DNA of 64,000 nt, from positions 37,890,710-37,954,709 of the forward strand of contig NC_091158.1 of the NCBI RefSeq assembly GCF_040958095.1, in the 5' to 3' direction. The position numbers and the translations under genes are program-made. This DNA is from Procambarus clarkii. Taxonomy: Eukaryota > Arthropoda > Malacostraca > Decapoda > Cambaridae. Position 1 is the first letter of the stretch. Every line of letters begins with the position of its first letter. The notes below the pieces were generated by a model. That model was not told the DNA's origin. It was given only the letters and a program-made list of their open reading frames with translations, and did no database searches. Below, piece after piece: positions 1-12,022 of the stretch.

Positions 1-869
1 TACCTGGGACGGTGATAATGACACCATTCACCCGGCAGACAACTCCCACCACACGAGGTTGTCCAGGCCAGAGTTCCTGCCAGCAGAGCACAGCTGTCCA
101 GATGTCAACGTACCATTGTGGGCCCCAGTCTTGCAGTTCATCATCAGAGGCACCCACCTGCCTGCTGCGACACACCGTGCAGACACACCGGAAGTGGAGG
201 CGCGAGGTCAACAAGCGGGTATGCCAGCAGCAGTCACCTACCAGTTCCCCCTCGTCCTTGGGGATGCCACATCACTGACTCCACCAAGATGCGCAACGAG
301 GCGGTCACATTCCAACGGCACCTCCCTACTGAGTGTACTTGACTCGCCAATAGGGTGCACGTTTCGCACCATCGGCCCAAGATCAGGCACATTAGGGCAT
401 GCGCGATAAGGCGTACCGGCTCAGTAGAATGTGACACAAGCAACGCCTGTATAGTGATGGGTCCCAGGAGCTGAAGTCGGGATCCACCTGGCCTGCCACC
501 ACGCCACCCACGCCTCAACACCTGCACCTGCTTACTTCTATTGGCAAGACATCGTCGACGTCACACACGCTGCCCTGCTGTCACGACTCCTGCTATGTAG
601 CTGCTGTCACTCATCATCGACCGTCAGCTTCAAGCAACTGGAGGTGAGATGTGCCTCCATACATCTCTCCCAACACCGTTCACCTGTGACCGGCCAAGTC
701 CCCGGCCGCTGTCACTCGCCGCTGCTCTTCACTCCACCACCTTCCAGCAGTTGGGCAGCTTGACGAGGAGTCTGTCACCAGTAGACTCGCTCTGTCACCA
801 GTCGTACCTCAGAGCTGTTGCAAGAAGATCTCAGAGTATAGGCAGGCATCATCGACGGGCAGACGCTGG
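1..869. other. No recognised gene; GC-richer flank
   Basis: Several short open frames overlap on both strands, the longest under 150 codons, and none shows a recognisable domain, a convincing start context or splice sites. The stretch is clearly more GC-rich than the AT-rich DNA that follows from about 1,050. It could be the decayed internal part of the LTR element whose 3' end lies downstream, but I see no protease, reverse transcriptase or integrase motif in it. Confidence 0.5.
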
Positions 870-1046
870 ACCAACATCAGGTCTTCTAAATCGGGTCTCC
901 AACATCGTCACCAACATCAGGTCTTCTACATCGGGTCTCCAACATCGCCACCAACATCAGGTCTCCAACATCGTCACCAACATCAGGTCTCCAACATCGC
1001 CACCAACATCAGGTCTTCAACATCGGGTCTCCAACATCAGGTCACC
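870..1046 (+). repeat. Short minisatellite (CACCAACATCAGGTCTCCAACATCG-like)
   Basis: About five head-to-tail units of roughly 26 bp built from ACCAACATCAGGTCT followed by CCAACATCG. Some units are lengthened to about 39 bp by an extra TTCTACATCGGG block. The repetition is read directly. It lies inside a 141-codon open frame (649-1074, plus) that I do not believe is a gene. Confidence 0.8.
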
Positions 1047-2357
1047 ACGCGAGGGTATAACGGATGCACGATAGAAAACGCGTATATCAACACGAACATT
1101 GATGTGTCAAGATTTACGAATGATGGTTCAGAGAAATTGACTATTATTAACGGTGTCAAATAGTTTTGTCTAATCGGGTTAAAAGTGTAACATTTATGGG
1201 GATGTAAAGTAACTAGGCCTAGAAAAAGTGGTCCTAGACAGTGTTCGTAGCTAGATGACTTGGGTCTCTAGCACAAACTTTATCTTGGAATTTATTACTA
1301 TTTTATTTCATGTATGTATCTATGTGATAAGTCTGTCCTGGTGATGAGTGTCCAGGTTTTCTGTTTGGTACCAGTGTATGGGTACATAATATTTTTTTAT
1401 ATTTGCATGCCTTTATGTTTCATTAAAATGTTGTAATGTTAAGTAATGTTTCTGTTGTGGTAAGCGGTAGTCTTACTATCAGTGTGTGCAGGGTGCATAG
1501 AGATTGACCCTGGCACTATTGTCTTGTGCGGTATATGGATTGTCCCCCAAGTATTCTGTTAACGTACGGTTCTATTGATGAGTTTTCATGTTTATTGTTG
1601 TATTTTTACCATGTTTCATAACTTGTATAACTCATACGTTTGGCTGTGGGTCATGAGGTACCCAGCAGATGTTTGTGGTATGCCCACTTAGGTATAATGT
1701 TTCCTGTTATTTTTAATTAGTTAGATTTAAATGCTAGAGTAGGAATATTATATATATATATTTTTCATGTTGGGGATCATTGTATTTTGTATGTTTTCTC
1801 CTTCAGACCTTCTGAGGAAGACTTGCTAGCCTGCCTAGTGTGCAGGCAGGATATGTCATTGTTTCATAGTATTCTGTACTGTCACGTATTGTAACGCAGG
1901 GTTGTATTATGTAGCCTTGTGTCATTACTTGTATTTTGACATTATATTACTTTTAGTTACTTGTAATTTTCCTGTTCCATTAGGATTTTTTTTTTAATTT
2001 TTTTGTCATGCTTGTTTTAAGGCGATTTTTTGTTTTGGCCTTCCAGCCTTCTGAAGGAGCTTTGCTGGACTGCCTTGGTGCAGTCGGAATTTGTTTTTTT
2101 CATTGATATACCTTATTGTCATATTAGGATATCAGAATCGTATCATGTGTGACGGTATCATTGCTTGTACTTTTGCCAAGGTATTTTTTTTGCAATTTTG
2201 TTTCTTTCATTGTAGATTTATGTGTTGTTCTTACTGAAGTGTAACTGTATAATGTACTTTGCATCATGTTAATTTAGTTAGCTTACTTTTATCATTATGT
2301 CACTGGCAATTTTTTTTTTCTTTTAGGGTTAGTTGTGGTATTTTGGATGAGTTAGGA
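1047..2357 (+). other. AT-rich noncoding DNA, probable 3' region of an LTR element
   Basis: No open frame of note, and many T-rich runs. Two related blocks occur at about 1,803-1,850 and 2,045-2,090. Both begin CCTTCTGA(G/A)G and both end in a small hairpin: CCTGCC pairs with GGCAGG in the first, GACTGC with GCAGTC in the second. Because a polypurine tract and LTR start follow directly, this is best read as the untranslated 3' interior of an LTR retrotransposon. That reading is inference. Confidence 0.4.
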
Positions 2358-2402
2358 TAAGACAAAATTGGGCTTAATTATCATACACCCGATTTTGTCT
2401 TA
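2358..2402 (+). other. Inverted repeat (15-bp arms) before the polypurine tract
   Basis: TAAGACAAAATTGGG at 2358-2372 pairs with CCCGATTTTGTCTTA at 2388-2402 with one mismatch (a possible G-U pair) and a 15-nt loop. It lies six bases upstream of the putative polypurine tract. Confidence 0.7.
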
Positions 2403-2407
2403 ACTCC

Positions 2408-2420
2408 GAGGAAAGGGAGC
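2408..2420 (+). other. Putative polypurine tract (plus-strand primer site)
   Basis: GAGGAAAGGGAGC directly precedes TGTAACAC at 2421. A purine run abutting a TG dinucleotide is the expected arrangement at the 5' edge of a 3' LTR. No reverse transcriptase was found upstream in the window, so the call rests on this arrangement and on the LTR-like signals downstream. Confidence 0.5.
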
Positions 2421-2805
2421 TGTAACACCCAGGACCTCCCACCCCTTAGAGTTCACACCCAGGAAAGCCTTCTCCAAGAGGTCAGCCCAGATGACCTCCA
2501 GTTTATCTTGTATATTGATTAAAAATTCCTGGGTTAGTCTTAGTCAGCATAGTTTCAAGTATGTAATATTTCATGCAAGGGAATTAGACTCCAGATTCTT
2601 ATGTGTAAACATCCCTGGATCTCCCCCTTTTGGCCAGGTCAGAGGTCAGTCACACACGTAATTAATAACTCCTCTCTTGAAGAGTGTATGGTGAATGTCA
2701 AACAAGCTTATTGAAATATTTCTTGAGTGTTTGTACACGTGTGGCCGATCTTTTACATTCTTGGGGCAGGTAGCAACAGAAGATCTCCCCCTCCCCCTGT
2801 AGGGG

Positions 2806-2815
2806 TTGTATATAG
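2806..2815 (+). promoter_or_regulatory. TATA-like element inside the putative LTR
   Basis: TTGTATATAG sits about 210 bp upstream of the AATAAA signal and about 390 bp into the putative LTR, a suitable place for the U3 promoter of the element. Confidence 0.3.
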
Positions 2816-3018
2816 AGGTCCTGTAGGGACTTAGTAAGGACAGAGTGCCGGACACGGGGGCCCAGAGAGGGCTGTGAAGAACATCTCAGCCAGGGAGAGA
2901 CAGAGGATTTAAGGTAATGAGTGTAATCTCTGAGGTTATGTTCCATGTCCAAATTTCTTAACATTTTGCGAGTCTTAGAATAAGATTTATAAGTGGTGAT
3001 TGACATAATTTTGGTCTC

Positions 3019-3024
3019 AATAAA
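3019..3024 (+). terminator. AATAAA polyadenylation signal of the putative LTR
   Basis: An exact AATAAA hexamer followed within about 25 bases by T-rich and then GT-containing sequence (CCCGTCTGTGTCAG), as expected for LTR-driven 3' end formation. Confidence 0.45.
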
Positions 3025-3092
3025 CTCATTTTTAAATTTCCCGTCTGTGTCAGTTGTTGAATCCTCTTAGCCTTTTGGATATAGTGGCTGAC

Positions 3093-3433
3093 AACCGTTT
3101 TCATAATTAATGACAGTCATAGAAAGTACTCTCCAAGTCAAGCAATGTTTCTTGCCTCGTTGCTTGATATAGTTTCAATGGTCAAAGGCAGATGGTGGCA
3201 GCGTATTTAATCCTTGTGTTAGCATTTCCTTATTGGCAGTGTATCTTTTGGTTCCGGTGTAACCATCATATGTCAGCTCACATTACCGTGTTTCATAACA
3301 GTGTTACCCAAGTGCAACCGATGGGGAAGTGTTACTCAGGATAAGTAGTGTTTACATTATAGGTTAATGTTCCATTATAATGGTGTTCCATTATAGTGGT
3401 GCATTATAGTGGTGGTACCAAAAGAGTGGTGTT
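3093..3433. other. No gene seen; small GTGGTG-type repeat
   Basis: Nothing coding is apparent. At about 3370-3415 the block TTCCATTATAGTGGTG is repeated roughly three times in degraded form just before the large 33-bp array starts. Confidence 0.5.
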
Positions 3434-6400
3434 ACAGGAGATATGAGGGCAGGCACCCGTACAGGGGTGGAATATAGGCGGGCGGACACCCGTAAAGGGG
3501 TGGGATATATGAGGGCGGGCATCCTTACAGGGGTGAGATATATGAGGGCGGGCACCAGTACAGGGGTGGGATATATGAGGGCGGGCACCCGTACTGGGTT
3601 GGGATATATGAAGGCGGGCACCCGTACACGAGTGGGATATATGAGGGCGGGCATCCGTACAGGGGTGGGATATATACAGGCAGGCACCTGTACAGGGGTG
3701 GGAAATATGAGGGCAGGCACCCATACAGGGGTGGGATATATGAGGGCAGGCACCCGTACAGGGGTGGGATATATGAGGGCGGGCACCCGTACAGGGGTGG
3801 GATATATGTAGGCGGCACCCGTAAAGGGGAGGGATACATGCAGGCGGGCACCTGTATAGAGGGTGCGATATATGAGGGCGGGCACCCGTACCGGGGTGGG
3901 ATACATGCAGGCGGGCACCCGTACAGGGGTGGGATATATGAGGGCGGGCACCCATACAGGGGTGGGATATATATATGCAGGCATCCGTACACAGGAGGGA
4001 TATATATGCGGGCGGGCTCCCGTATAGGGGTGTGATATATGAGAGAGGGGACCTGTACACGGATGGGCTATATCAAACCGGGTACCCGTACACGGGTGTT
4101 GTATATTAGGGCTGGCACCCATACAGAGGTGAGATATATGAGGGCTGGAAACCATACAGGAGTCGGATATATGAGGGCGGGCATCCTTACAGGGGTGGGC
4201 TATATAAGGGCGGGCACTCATACAGGGGTGGGATATATGAGGGCATGCACCCGTACAGGGGTAGAATATATGAGGGCGGGCACCCACACAGGGGTCGGAT
4301 ATATATAGGCGGGCACCCGTACAGGGGAGGGATATATGCAGGCAGGCACCTGTATAGGGGGTGCGATATATGAGGGCGGGCACCCGTACAGAGGTGGGAT
4401 ACATGCAGGCGGGCACCCGTACAGGGGTGGGATATATGAGGGCGGGCATCCGTACAGAGGTGGGCTATATATGGGCGGGCACCCATGCAGGGGTGGGATA
4501 TATGAGGGCAGGCACCCATACAGGGGTGGGAAATATGAGGGCGGGCACCCGTACAGGGGTGGGATATATATAGGCGGGCACCCGTACAGGGGAGGGATAT
4601 ATGCAGGCGGGCACCTGTATAGGGGGTGCGATATATGAGGGCGGGCATCCGTACAGAGGTGGGATACATGCAGGCGGGCACCTGTACAGAGGTGGGATAT
4701 ATGAGGGCAGGCATCCTTACAGGGGTGGCATTTATGCGGGCGGGCACCAGTACAGTGGTGAGATATATGAGGGCGGGCACCAGTACAGAGGTGCGATTTA
4801 TGAGGGCGGGCACCCTTACACGGGTGGGATATATGAGGGCGGGAACCAGTACACGGGTGGGATATATGTGGCGGGCAGCCGTACAGGGGTGTGATATATG
4901 AGGGTGGGCACCCATACAGGTGTGAGATATATCAGGGCGGACACCCGTACAAGGGTGTGATACATGAGGGCGGGCACCCATACAGGGGTGGGATATATCA
5001 GGGCAGGCACCTATACAGAGGTGAGATATATGAGGGCGGGAAACCATACAGGAGTCGGATATATGAGGGCGGACATCCGTACAGGGGTGGGCTATATATG
5101 GGCGGGCACCCATTCAGGGGTGGGATATATGAGAGCAGGCACCCGTACATGGGTGGGATATATGAGGGCGGGCACCTGTACAGGGGTGAGATATATATAA
5201 ACGTGCACCCGTACAGGGGAGGGATATATGCAGGCGGACACCTGTATAGGGGGTGCGAATTATGAGGGCGGGCACCTGTACAGAGGTGGGATACACGCAG
5301 GCGGGCACCCGTACAGGGGTGGGATATAGGGCGGACACCCGTAAATGGCTGGGATATATGAGGGCGGGTATCCTTACAGGGGTAACATTTATGAGGGCGG
5401 GCACCAGTACAGGGGTGGAATATATGAGGTCGAGCACCCGTACAGGGGTGGGATATATATGAGGGCAGGCACCAGTACAGGGGTGGGATATATGAGGGCG
5501 GGCACCCGTACAGGGGTCGGATGTATATAGGCGGGCACCCGTAATGGGGAGGGATATATGCAGACGGGCACCCGTATAGGGGGTGGGATATATGAGGGCG
5601 GGCACCCGTATATGGGTATGATATATGAGGGCGGGGACCCATAGACGGGTGGGATATATCAGAACGGGCACTCGTACACAGGTGGGATATATGTGGGCGG
5701 GCAGCCGTACAGTGGTGGGATATATGAGGGCGGGCATCCTTACAGGGGTGGGATTTATGTGGGCGGGCGCCAGTACAGGGGTGGAATATATGAGGGCGGG
5801 GACCCGTACACGAGTGGGATATATGAAGGCGAACACCCGTACAGAGGTGGAATATATGGGGTAGGGAACCCTTACGGGGGTGAGATATATGGTGGTGGAC
5901 ACCCGTACTGCAGGGTTGGGATATATGAGGGCGGGCAAGCGTAAAGGGGTGGGATGTATGAGGCGGACACCTGTACAGGGGTGGAATATGTGATGTCGGA
6001 CACCCGTACTGGGGTGGGATATATGAAGGCGGGCACCCATACAGGGGTTAGATATATAAGGGCGGGCACCCGTACAGGAGTGGATTATATGAAGGTGGGC
6101 ACCCGTTCAGGGGTGGGATATATGAGGGCGGGCACCCATACAGGGGTGGTATATATGAGGGCGGGCACCCGTACAGGGGTGGGCTGTAAGAGGGCGGGCA
6201 CCCATACAGGGGTGGGATACATTAAGTAGGGCACCCGTACACGAGTGGGATATATGAGGGCGGGCACCCGTACACGGGAGGGATATGTATGCCGTCGGGC
6301 TCCCGTAAAGGGGTGGGATATATGAGGTCGGGCACCCGTACAGGGGTGGGATATATGAGGCCGGCGGGCACCCATACCAGGGTAAGATATATGAGGTCGG

Positions 6401-7137
6401 GCACCCGTACAGGGGTGAGATATATGAGGGCAGACACCCATACAGGGGTGTGATATATGAGGGCACGCACCCGTACAGGGGTGGGATATATGTGGGCGGG
6501 CACCCATACAAGGGTGGATATGAGGGCGGGCACCCGTACAGGGGTGAGATATATGCGGCGGGCACCCGTACAGGGGTGGGATATATGAGGTCCGGCACCC
6601 ATACAGGGGTGGGATATATGAGGGTGGGCACTCGTACAGGGGTGGGATATATGAGGGCAGACACCCATACAGGGGTGTGATATATGGGGGCGGGCACCCG
6701 TACAGGGGTTGGATATATGTGTGCGGGCACCCGTACAAGTGTGGGATATATGTGGGCGGGCACCCGTACAGGGGTGGGATATATGCGGGCGGGCACCAGT
6801 ATAGGGTTGGGATATATGAGGGCGGGCGCCCGTACACGGGTGGGATATATGAGGGCGGGCACCCGTACAGGGGTGGGATATATGAGGGTGTGGACCCGTA
6901 CAGGTGTCGGAAATATGAGAGTGGGCACCCGTACTGGGGTGGGATATATGAGGGCGGGCACCCGTACAAGGGTGGGATATATGAGGGCGGGCACCCGTAC
7001 AGGGGTGGGATATATGAGGGTGGGCACCCGTACTGGGGTGGGATATATGAGGGCGGGCACCCGTACAGGGGTGGGATATATGAGGGCGGACACCCGTACA
7101 GGGGTGGGATATATGAGGGCGGGCACCCGTCCACGCC
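3434..7137 (+). repeat. 33-bp G-rich minisatellite array, about 110 units
   Basis: Head-to-tail units of the form GGGATATATGAGGGCGGG plus CACCCGTACAGGGGT, 33 bp each, run for about 3.7 kb in one orientation. Units differ by point changes (CACCCGTAC, CACCAGTAC, CATCCTTAC, GTGGGC, GTGCGA) and a few 1-10 bp indels. Because 33 is a multiple of three, long open frames appear on both strands: MRAGTRTGVGY-like on plus, IPPLYGCPPSY-like on minus, up to 352 codons. They switch frame at every indel and have no promoter, start context or domain, so I treat them as shadows. Each unit contains CACCC-GTACAG-GGGTG, able to form a 5-bp hairpin. Confidence 0.95.
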
Positions 7138-7269
7138 CAGATATACGCTTAAAAATATCTGGAGAAAATCTATTTAATAATGTATTGGAGTGACAGTTTC
7201 ACGACTGAGATGCCAAATGGTGTGAGATTTGATTGGAATATCTCATAATTTTTTTTTTTTTGACGAAAA
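7138..7269. other. AT-rich spacer, nothing recognised
   Basis: The end of the minisatellite passes into AT-rich sequence closing with a 12-bp T run at about 7249-7261. No open frame or repeat was recognised. Confidence 0.4.
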
Positions 7270-7904
7270 AATTTCATTTCTCTGTCTATGAGGAAATATT
7301 CCTCAGACCATCTATATGTCCATCTTTTTATCTAACTATCATCCCTGAATCTATATATTCATCTAACATTATCCATCTATTTCTCAATCTTTCCATCCAA
7401 CTATTTATCCATCAATCTGATCATGAGCCTCTACCTGTCCATCTATCTATCCATCTCTGTATCTAACATTTGAATCAATTATCTATCGAACCATCCATAA
7501 ATCAATACATTCATTTATCTATCATCTATCTGTTCATCTATCCGTCCTTTTATCCATCTACACATCCATTTATTCAACCATATATTCATCAAACTATACA
7601 TCAATACATTTATCTGTGCATCAATATATTTATCTGTGCATCAATACATTTATTTGTGCATCAATTCATTTATCTGTGCATCAATCCATGTATCTATCTA
7701 TCTGTCTATCTCTGTCTATCTATATCATATCCATGTATATGTATATTAATGCCAAAACAATCACAAAAACACATAATGTCTGTGTTTCCTTACTAAAGTG
7801 GTCAAACACAAAAACGTTTTGAATATTTGTTTAATTTTCCTGGTGGATAATAATCCATCTATATCTATGTATACCAATCTATCCATTCATGTATGCATCA
7901 TTTT

Positions 7905-8063
7905 ATTACACACAGATATCACAATAACGTGATGCATCAAATGAACAAATCCACAAGAGCCGTGACGAGGACTCGAACCTGCGTCCGAGAGTATCCTAGA
8001 CGCTACCTTTTTCGACTGAGCTACGACATAGAAGAGAAATGAAACCAGAAGTTCATCTGAACT
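7905..8063 (-). mobile_element. tRNA-derived SINE copy 1
   Basis: On the minus strand the sequence reads like a tRNA: an A-box-like TAGCTCAGTCGAAAAAGG at 8006-8023 and a perfect B-box GGTTCGAGTCC at 7969-7979, spaced as in a tRNA gene. The tail runs on with CTTGTGGATTTGTTCATTTG. The acceptor-stem ends do not pair well and no CCA-proximal terminator is evident, so this is a SINE head and not a functional tRNA gene. Confidence 0.75.
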
Positions 8064-8182
8064 TACTTGGATCCTGCAGCCTCTCCGAGACACAATCCAG
8101 GGTTTTACACAACTCCCACATTCACTCGAGCTATGTCAATAGGCCGTTCTCCCTCTTCGCCCTTACTTCATTACACACAAAA

Positions 8183-8208
8183 ACCAGAAGTTCAGTAGAA
8201 CTTCTGGT
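8183..8208. other. Perfect 11-bp hairpin between the SINE copies
   Basis: ACCAGAAGTTC at 8183-8193 and GAACTTCTGGT at 8198-8208 are exact reverse complements separated by AGTA. A related AACCAGAAGTTC occurs at about 8042-8053, next to the other SINE. Confidence 0.85.
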
Positions 8209-8209
8209 T

Positions 8210-8315
8210 TCAATTCTCTTCCATGTCGTAGCTCAGTCAATAAAGGCAGCGTCTGGGATGCTCTCGGACGCAGGTTCGAATCCTCATCACGGACCTTGTC
8301 AATTTGTGCATCATT
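8210..8315 (+). mobile_element. tRNA-derived SINE copy 2, inverted relative to copy 1
   Basis: The same SINE family in the opposite orientation: A-box-like TAGCTCAGTCAATAAAGG at 8229-8246 and B-box GGTTCGAATCC at 8273-8283, with the shared body GCGTCTGGGATGCTCTCGG. Its tail merges into the surrounding CATC-rich simple repeat. Copies 1 and 2 are head to head with tRNA heads about 200 bp apart, so a transcript through both could fold back. Confidence 0.75.
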
Positions 8316-9136
8316 CTATCTATCTATCCACCTTTTCATCCGCCTGTATATAAATAAATCTAACCATCTCCCTATTTATCCATCCATCTACACATCTTTG
8401 TATGCATCTATCTGTCTAACCATCAATCCATCCATCTATCTATTCATCCATCCATCAATCTATCTATTTATCCATCAATCCATCCATCTACTCATACGTA
8501 TATTTATCTATGCCTGCAGCTATCTATCAATAGATCTGTCCCTAAATTTATTTATCCATAGATGGATAGATATATCCATTCTTTATGCACACATTTATCT
8601 GTTCTCTGTCTCTCTCTTTTTCTTTCTGTCTCTGCATCTCTCTTTCTCTATCTGTCTACCTCTCTCTTTGTATTGATACCTTTCTCTTATAAAAAAATTA
8701 TTTTCTAATGTGTGGGTGATCACCTGTGAGGGGAACTTAAGGGTGTTAAATACTAAAAGGAAAATAGTTACCCCTTGCTCAGATAAGGAATTTTTGGCTT
8801 GAGAAACCTTTAAAGCTGTGGAAGAATCGTCTGTTTTATGTAGTATGTGGCAAATTTTTGACGGAAGGAAATATCTGTTAATTTTACCGAGAACAGTAAA
8901 TAATGCTTGATATTACTATAAGAAAAGAATACTTTGAGCGTTTGTTTATAAATTATTTTGCTTCGTAGATGGAATACAGTTACAAAAGTCTGTGTCGGGT
9001 TCAAAATGTGACCGAGGCATGCTGTTACCTTTTGAATTCTGGCGACCCCAATAATCCAGTGTTTATCCTGAACACCAAACCATTCCCTCTCGGCTAGGTT
9101 GGTCCCATCCCTGTGGCCTCCGACCACCAACACTTA

Positions 9137-9254
9137 CAATAACATTTTAATTTTAATTTATTTTTCTTGTGAATAATGTCACAACAAATACTGAACATGT
9201 ATTGATTCTTAGGTACCCTGGGGAATTTGGCAGCTTTTATGCTATATTGTAACA
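9137..9254. other. Spacer between composite repeat copies A and B
   Basis: AT-rich DNA without an open frame or recognisable motif. Confidence 0.4.
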
Positions 9255-9345
9255 AGAGAATACCCGATGTTGCCTGGGTCTATCTGTCTGTCTCCAAACC
9301 GTCATATCGATCTATCTATCAACCAATCTCTATATATCTCTCCAT

Positions 9346-9920
<575 letters not shown>

Positions 9921-10120
9921 AACACAAAGATTAATCCAGTGTAATTGGCCTGTTATGTTGGACATTGTCTTCTGTGTTGGCATCGATATGTTCTTGTCTT
10001 GTCCTTTAAGGACAAGACAATGAATATGAATATGACCGCATACAGAATATGACCTGAATATGACCTGAGCACGGTCATCTGAATATGACCGCATACAGAA
10101 TATGCGGTCATATTCAATGA

Positions 10121-10122
<2 letters not shown>
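9921..10122. other. Inverted-repeat-rich segment between the Penelope-like pieces
   Basis: Contains a 27-bp palindrome at 9994-10020 (arms TTGTCTTGTCCTT and its complement around one T) and a perfect 15-bp inverted repeat at 10081-10115 (GAATATGACCGCATA, CAGAA, complement). GAATATGACC recurs several times. The sequence TTCATTGAATATGACCGCAT at 9551-9570 reappears inverted at about 10101-10120, so 9.55-10.12 kb has inverted ends. Confidence 0.7.

Positions 10123-10179
<57 letters not shown>
10123..10179. repeat. (TA)n microsatellite
   Basis: About 56 bp of TA dinucleotides separating the two Penelope-like pieces. Confidence 0.95.
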
Positions 10180-10181
<2 letters not shown>

Positions 10182-12022
10182 AAATATGACCGAAAAAGTA
10201 AGATTAATAATTCTAACACGAATTTTCTGAATCTTTCGTACATTTCTTTTCACTGTTGGAGGTAATTCAAAAATCAATTCTCCAAAATTCATTTTTATTT
10301 CTAGTCTGACGCGACACTTGAGGGCGTTTCGTAAAACTTATTACATTTTCAAAGACTTTAGTTAACACTACACAACTGAATAGAACTTACACATCTCCGG
10401 TTTTGTTTATATCTACATTTGAGTGAGGTGGATGGGGTGAGGTGGTATTTAATAAGGTATTAATTTCATCAACACAAGCCAGAACATGAAATATTGGGTA
10501 TTGAATAGAAGTGATTGTAGAAAGCCTATTGGTCCATATTTCTTGATGCTTCTATATTGGAGCGGAGTCTTGAGGTGGGTAGAATATAGTTGTGCATTAA
10601 TTGGCTGTTGATTGCTGGTGTTGACTTCTTGATGTGTTATGCCTTGCAAACGTCAAGCCGCCTGCTATCGCTGTATCTATCGATGATTTCTGTGTTGTTT
10701 ACTAGGATTTCTCTGGCGATGGTTTGGTTGTGGGAAGAGATTATATGTTCCTTAATGAGCCCTGTTGCTTATGCATCGTTAAACGCCTAGAAAGAGATGT
10801 TGTTGTCTTGCCTATATACTGGGTTTTTTGGAGCTTACAGTCCCCAAGAGGGCATTTCAAGGCATAGACGATGTTAGTCTCTTTTAAAGCGTTCTGTTTT
10901 GTGTCTGGAGAGTTTCTCATGAGTAGGCTGGCCGTTTTTCTGGTTTTTTAGTAAATCGTCAGTTGTATCCTCTGATTTTTGTCTGTAGGGGTAACGTTTC
11001 TATTAACAATATCTTTCAGGACCCTTTCCTCCGTTTTATGAGCTGTGGAAAAGAAGTTCCTGTAAAATAGTCTAATAGGGGTTATAGGTGATGTGTTGGT
11101 TGTCTCTTCAGAGGTTGCATGGCGTTTCACTTTCCTTCTTATGATGTCTTCGACGAAACCATTGGAGAAGCCGTTGTTGACTAGGACCTGCCTTACCCTA
11201 CAGAGTTCTTCGTCGACTTGCTTCCATTCTGAGCTGTGGCTGAGAGCACGGTCGACATATGCGTTAACAATACTCCTCTTGTACCTATCTGGGCAGTTGC
11301 TTTTGGCATTTAGGCACATTCCTATGTTCGTTTCCTAAGTGTAGACTGCAGTGTGGAAACTTCCGCTCTTTTCCATGACTGTTACATCTAGAAAGGGCAG
11401 CTTCCCATCCTTTTCCATCTCGTAAGTGAAACGCAGCACGGAACTCCGCTCAAATGCCTCCTTCAACTCCTGCAGATGTCTGACATCAGGTACCTGTGTA
11501 AAAATGTCGTCAACATACCTGCAGTATATGGCCGGTTTCATGTTCATGTCGACTAAGACTTTTTGCTCGATGGTACCCATGTAGAAGTTTGCAAACAGGA
11601 CACCTAGGGGAGAACCCATGGTGACCCCATATACTTGCTTATACATGTGCCCATCCGGGCTCAAGAAGGGTGCCTCTTTAGTACAAGCTTGGAGTAGTTT
11701 CCTTAGGATATTTTCTGGTATGTCAAGAGGAGTACAGGCTGGATCACGATACACTCTGTCGGCTATCATCCCGATTGTCTCGTCCATTGGTACGTTAGTG
11801 AACAGCGTTTCTACGTCCAACGAGGCTCTTATTCCTGTGGCCCGTGTGCCCCGCAGTAAATCAACAAATTCTTTTGGCGACTTCAGGCTGAAGGCGCAAG
11901 GGACATAAGGAGTCAGCAGGCCGTTGAGTCGCTTTTCTAGTCTGTACGTGGGTGTTGGTATCTGGCTAATGATTGGCCGAAGTGGGTTTCCAGGCTTGTG
12001 TGTCTTGACATTTCCATATGCA

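Larger units (their letters stand above)
2421..3092 (+). mobile_element. Putative 3' (or solo) LTR of an LTR retrotransposon
   Basis: The segment begins TGTAACAC after a polypurine tract. It holds a TATA-like TATATA near 2810-2815 and a polyadenylation signal AATAAA at 3019-3024, consistent with U3, R and U5 order. The 3' boundary is uncertain: a candidate CA end lies near 3092 and another is possible nearer 3300, where GTGTTAC mirrors the GTAACAC start. No partner LTR is visible, so the superfamily cannot be assigned and a solo LTR is possible. Confidence 0.5.
7270..9136 (+). mobile_element. Composite ATCC-core repeat, copy A
   Basis: First of three related copies. A long degenerate tetranucleotide core (CATCTATC, CATCCATC, 7300-7890 and 8300-8690) passes into TCTCTCTGTCTC sequence and then a unique 3' module at about 8690-9136. 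Landmarks shared with the other copies are a start near TCTTATAAAAA, ATAGTTACCCCTT, GAAACCTTT, ATCGTCTGTTTTATG, CTGTTAATTTT, a GACC(A/C) segment and a final CCATTCCCTCT followed by GGCCTCCGAC. The core is interrupted by an inverted SINE pair at 7.9-8.3 kb. The head motif of this copy is not visible. No coding capacity is seen, so it is presumably a non-autonomous repeat. Confidence 0.6.

Noticed and set aside
870..1046. Common origin of the CACCAACATCAGG repeat and the 26-bp CACCAGCAACAGG array
   Set aside because: Only the first 14 bases are similar; the rest of the unit differs, so chance is sufficient.
649..1074. 141-codon gene
   Set aside because: No recognisable domain, and its C-terminal third is the minisatellite.
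3391..4449. 352-codon frame encoding 11-residue repeats (and similar frames at 6.1-7.1 kb)
   Set aside because: Arises because the unit is 33 bp. Both strands are open and the frame changes at each indel. No signal peptide or non-repeat domain accompanies it.
7959..8292. Functional tRNA genes on both strands
   Set aside because: A and B boxes are present, but the acceptor stems do not pair and the sequences continue into SINE tails.
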